A DNA stretch of 30,429 nucleotides, taken from Phaeoceros laevis (Eukaryota; Anthocerotophyta; Anthocerotopsida; Notothyladales). This document shows, in pieces, positions 29,283 to 30,429 of the stretch (position 1 is its first letter; each line of letters begins with the position of its first letter). The notes under the pieces were generated by a model, which did no database searches, was not told the origin of the DNA, and worked only from the letters and a program-made list of their open reading frames with translations. The position numbers were made by a program, and so were the translations under genes. Location of the stretch: NCBI GenBank assembly GCA_049999765.1, contig JBNGIQ010009231.1:1-30429 (forward strand), read 5' to 3'.

Positions 29283-30395
29283 ATGGCTCCCCGATCCAAT
29301 GCCACAAGAAAAAATGACGAGGGCAGCAACAGCGAGGGCAAGAAACCTCGCGCAACGGCATGCAGTTGGTCGAAAGAAGAGATCTTTGCATTGTGCGATT
29401 GCAAATTGGCAGAGGCTGCTAGAGAATTGGGCAGCAAGGGTGAACCTCTCACCTCCAAGCGCAAGTGGGAGATAGTTGTGAAGGATTACGCCACCAAAGG
29501 ACATGCTGTGAAGGCTCAGGACCAGCTCAAAAACAAGTGGGACACTCTTGTCAGAGACTGCAAAAGCGTTGTTGATTATGGCTCTGGGACAGGCACCAGA
29601 ACAGACTATTTTGACCTGAGCGATGATGATAGAATTCAGGTCAAGCGCAACCTCTGTCCGACATTGGCACTAAGGGTTGATCGAGAGGTGTTCAATTTGT
29701 ACTGTCAGTGGAAATCACTCAAATCCGGTACAGCTAGTCACCAAATTGAGCCCGCATTACTGGCTGACAGTGATGACTTGCAGGAGGTCCCGCCCCCGGC
29801 TTCAATTTCTCGATCGTCCCCGGCTGCAATTCCTCTACCTTTACAGGCGCTTATTGTAGATAGGATGGAAGAGCCAGACACTGAGGGTTTGGAAGATATG
29901 GATGAGGTAATGAGGCAGCAGCGCGAGGAGTTAGACAGAGAAGACTGGCTGGACAGGGAAAGGGAACGCTCACCAGCACCACCTGCAGTAGACACATGTA
30001 TTGATGCTTCAGAATCTTCCACCCCATGGGTCAATTCTACAACTCCAACTGCAAGAGAAATGCCTACAACGCCTCAGCCAGCTTCTTCCACGGCAGCTAC
30101 TACTACTCCAAGCCCAAACAACACTGGTAAGCGCAAATGAAAAACCACTGCAGATGCCTTCACAGGCAGGATTGAAAAATCCACAAATGCATTGAGTGCT
30201 GCCATGCTGGAGCAAGCAAAGCTCAGTGAAAAACGAAAGAAGGAGGAGTTGGAGGTCAAAAAGGACAATGCCAATCGTATGGCGGCCATTGCTGAGGCCG
30301 CAAATGCTGCAACTGTTGAAGGGCATAAGAGTATGGAGAGAGTGCTTGAAGGGCTGGTCGGAGCAGTGAACAACCTTGCTAACCGAATTAATTGA
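29283..30395 (+). pseudogene. MYB/SANT-like protein, probable transposon ORF1, one internal stop
   Basis: From ATG 29283 the frame runs 285 codons to TGA 30138-30140, then stays open in the same frame to TGA 30393-30395, so one nonsense codon divides a gene of about 370 codons. The N-terminal part fits a MYB/SANT-like (Myb_DNA-bind_3 type) domain: ACSWSKEEIFALCDCKLAEA, KRKWEIVVKDYATKGHAVK, QDQLKNKWDTLVRDCKSV, about residues 26-95. A second conserved block ends in VFNLYCQWKS. An acidic, Ser/Pro/Thr-rich linker follows, and past the stop a Lys/Glu/Ala-rich coiled-coil tail (KLSEKRKKEELEVKKDNANR). This layout equals that of the Harbinger ORF1 at 7437-8636. The CGA-to-TGA change expected from methylated-C deamination would explain the stop. 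It could instead be a host gene that ends at 30140. Confidence 0.65.
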
Positions 30396-30429
30396 AGGTA
30401 TGTATATGCTTCTTTGCCTTGCTTGCTTC

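Overview
The window is nuclear DNA of a land plant. The evidence is short GT-AG introns, plant-type genes (plant serine decarboxylase, type II metacaspase, a C2H2 finger with the plant-only QALGGH motif) and plant transposon families. Introns of about 95-215 nt between genes separated by degraded transposons would suit a seed-free plant (bryophyte or lycophyte). That placement is inference, and no species is claimed.

Four host genes are readable. (1) A complete ten-exon FAM91 vesicle-trafficking gene on the minus strand (1404-5850). (2) A single-exon serine decarboxylase on the plus strand (11268-12800). (3) A JAGGED-like C2H2 zinc-finger gene on the minus strand (about 13107-15669), convergent with (2). 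Its finger exons are clear; its first and last exons are tentative. (4) A two-exon type II metacaspase on the plus strand (27342-28604) whose only intron is 105 nt with no in-frame stop. They do not look like a pathway; this is ordinary eukaryotic gene order.

Mobile DNA fills the rest. At 7170-10224 lies a 3,055-bp PIF/Harbinger element with perfect 19-bp terminal inverted repeats and a TTA target duplication. Its two genes (MYB/SANT-like ORF1 and DDE transposase) are both broken. It abuts a 298-bp MITE (10228-10525), and the two share one TTA. At 17400-19075 are decayed Ty3/gypsy pieces, including a second RNase H domain lying upstream of a reverse transcriptase. At 21283-25300 is a young LTR retrotransposon with two 440-bp LTRs, a tRNA-Met primer site and a gag gene, but no recognisable pol. 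At 29283-30395 is another ORF1-type MYB/SANT gene with one internal stop.

A 10-N gap at 7113-7122 lies between two identical 47-bp sequences, which looks like an unmerged contig overlap. Several short tandem duplications and a possible tRNA-derived SINE are also listed. I found no clearly new biological system. The best leads are the RNase H-before-RT order, the Harbinger/MITE pair sharing a target site, the odd ends of the LTR element and the three-fold-length metacaspase intron.
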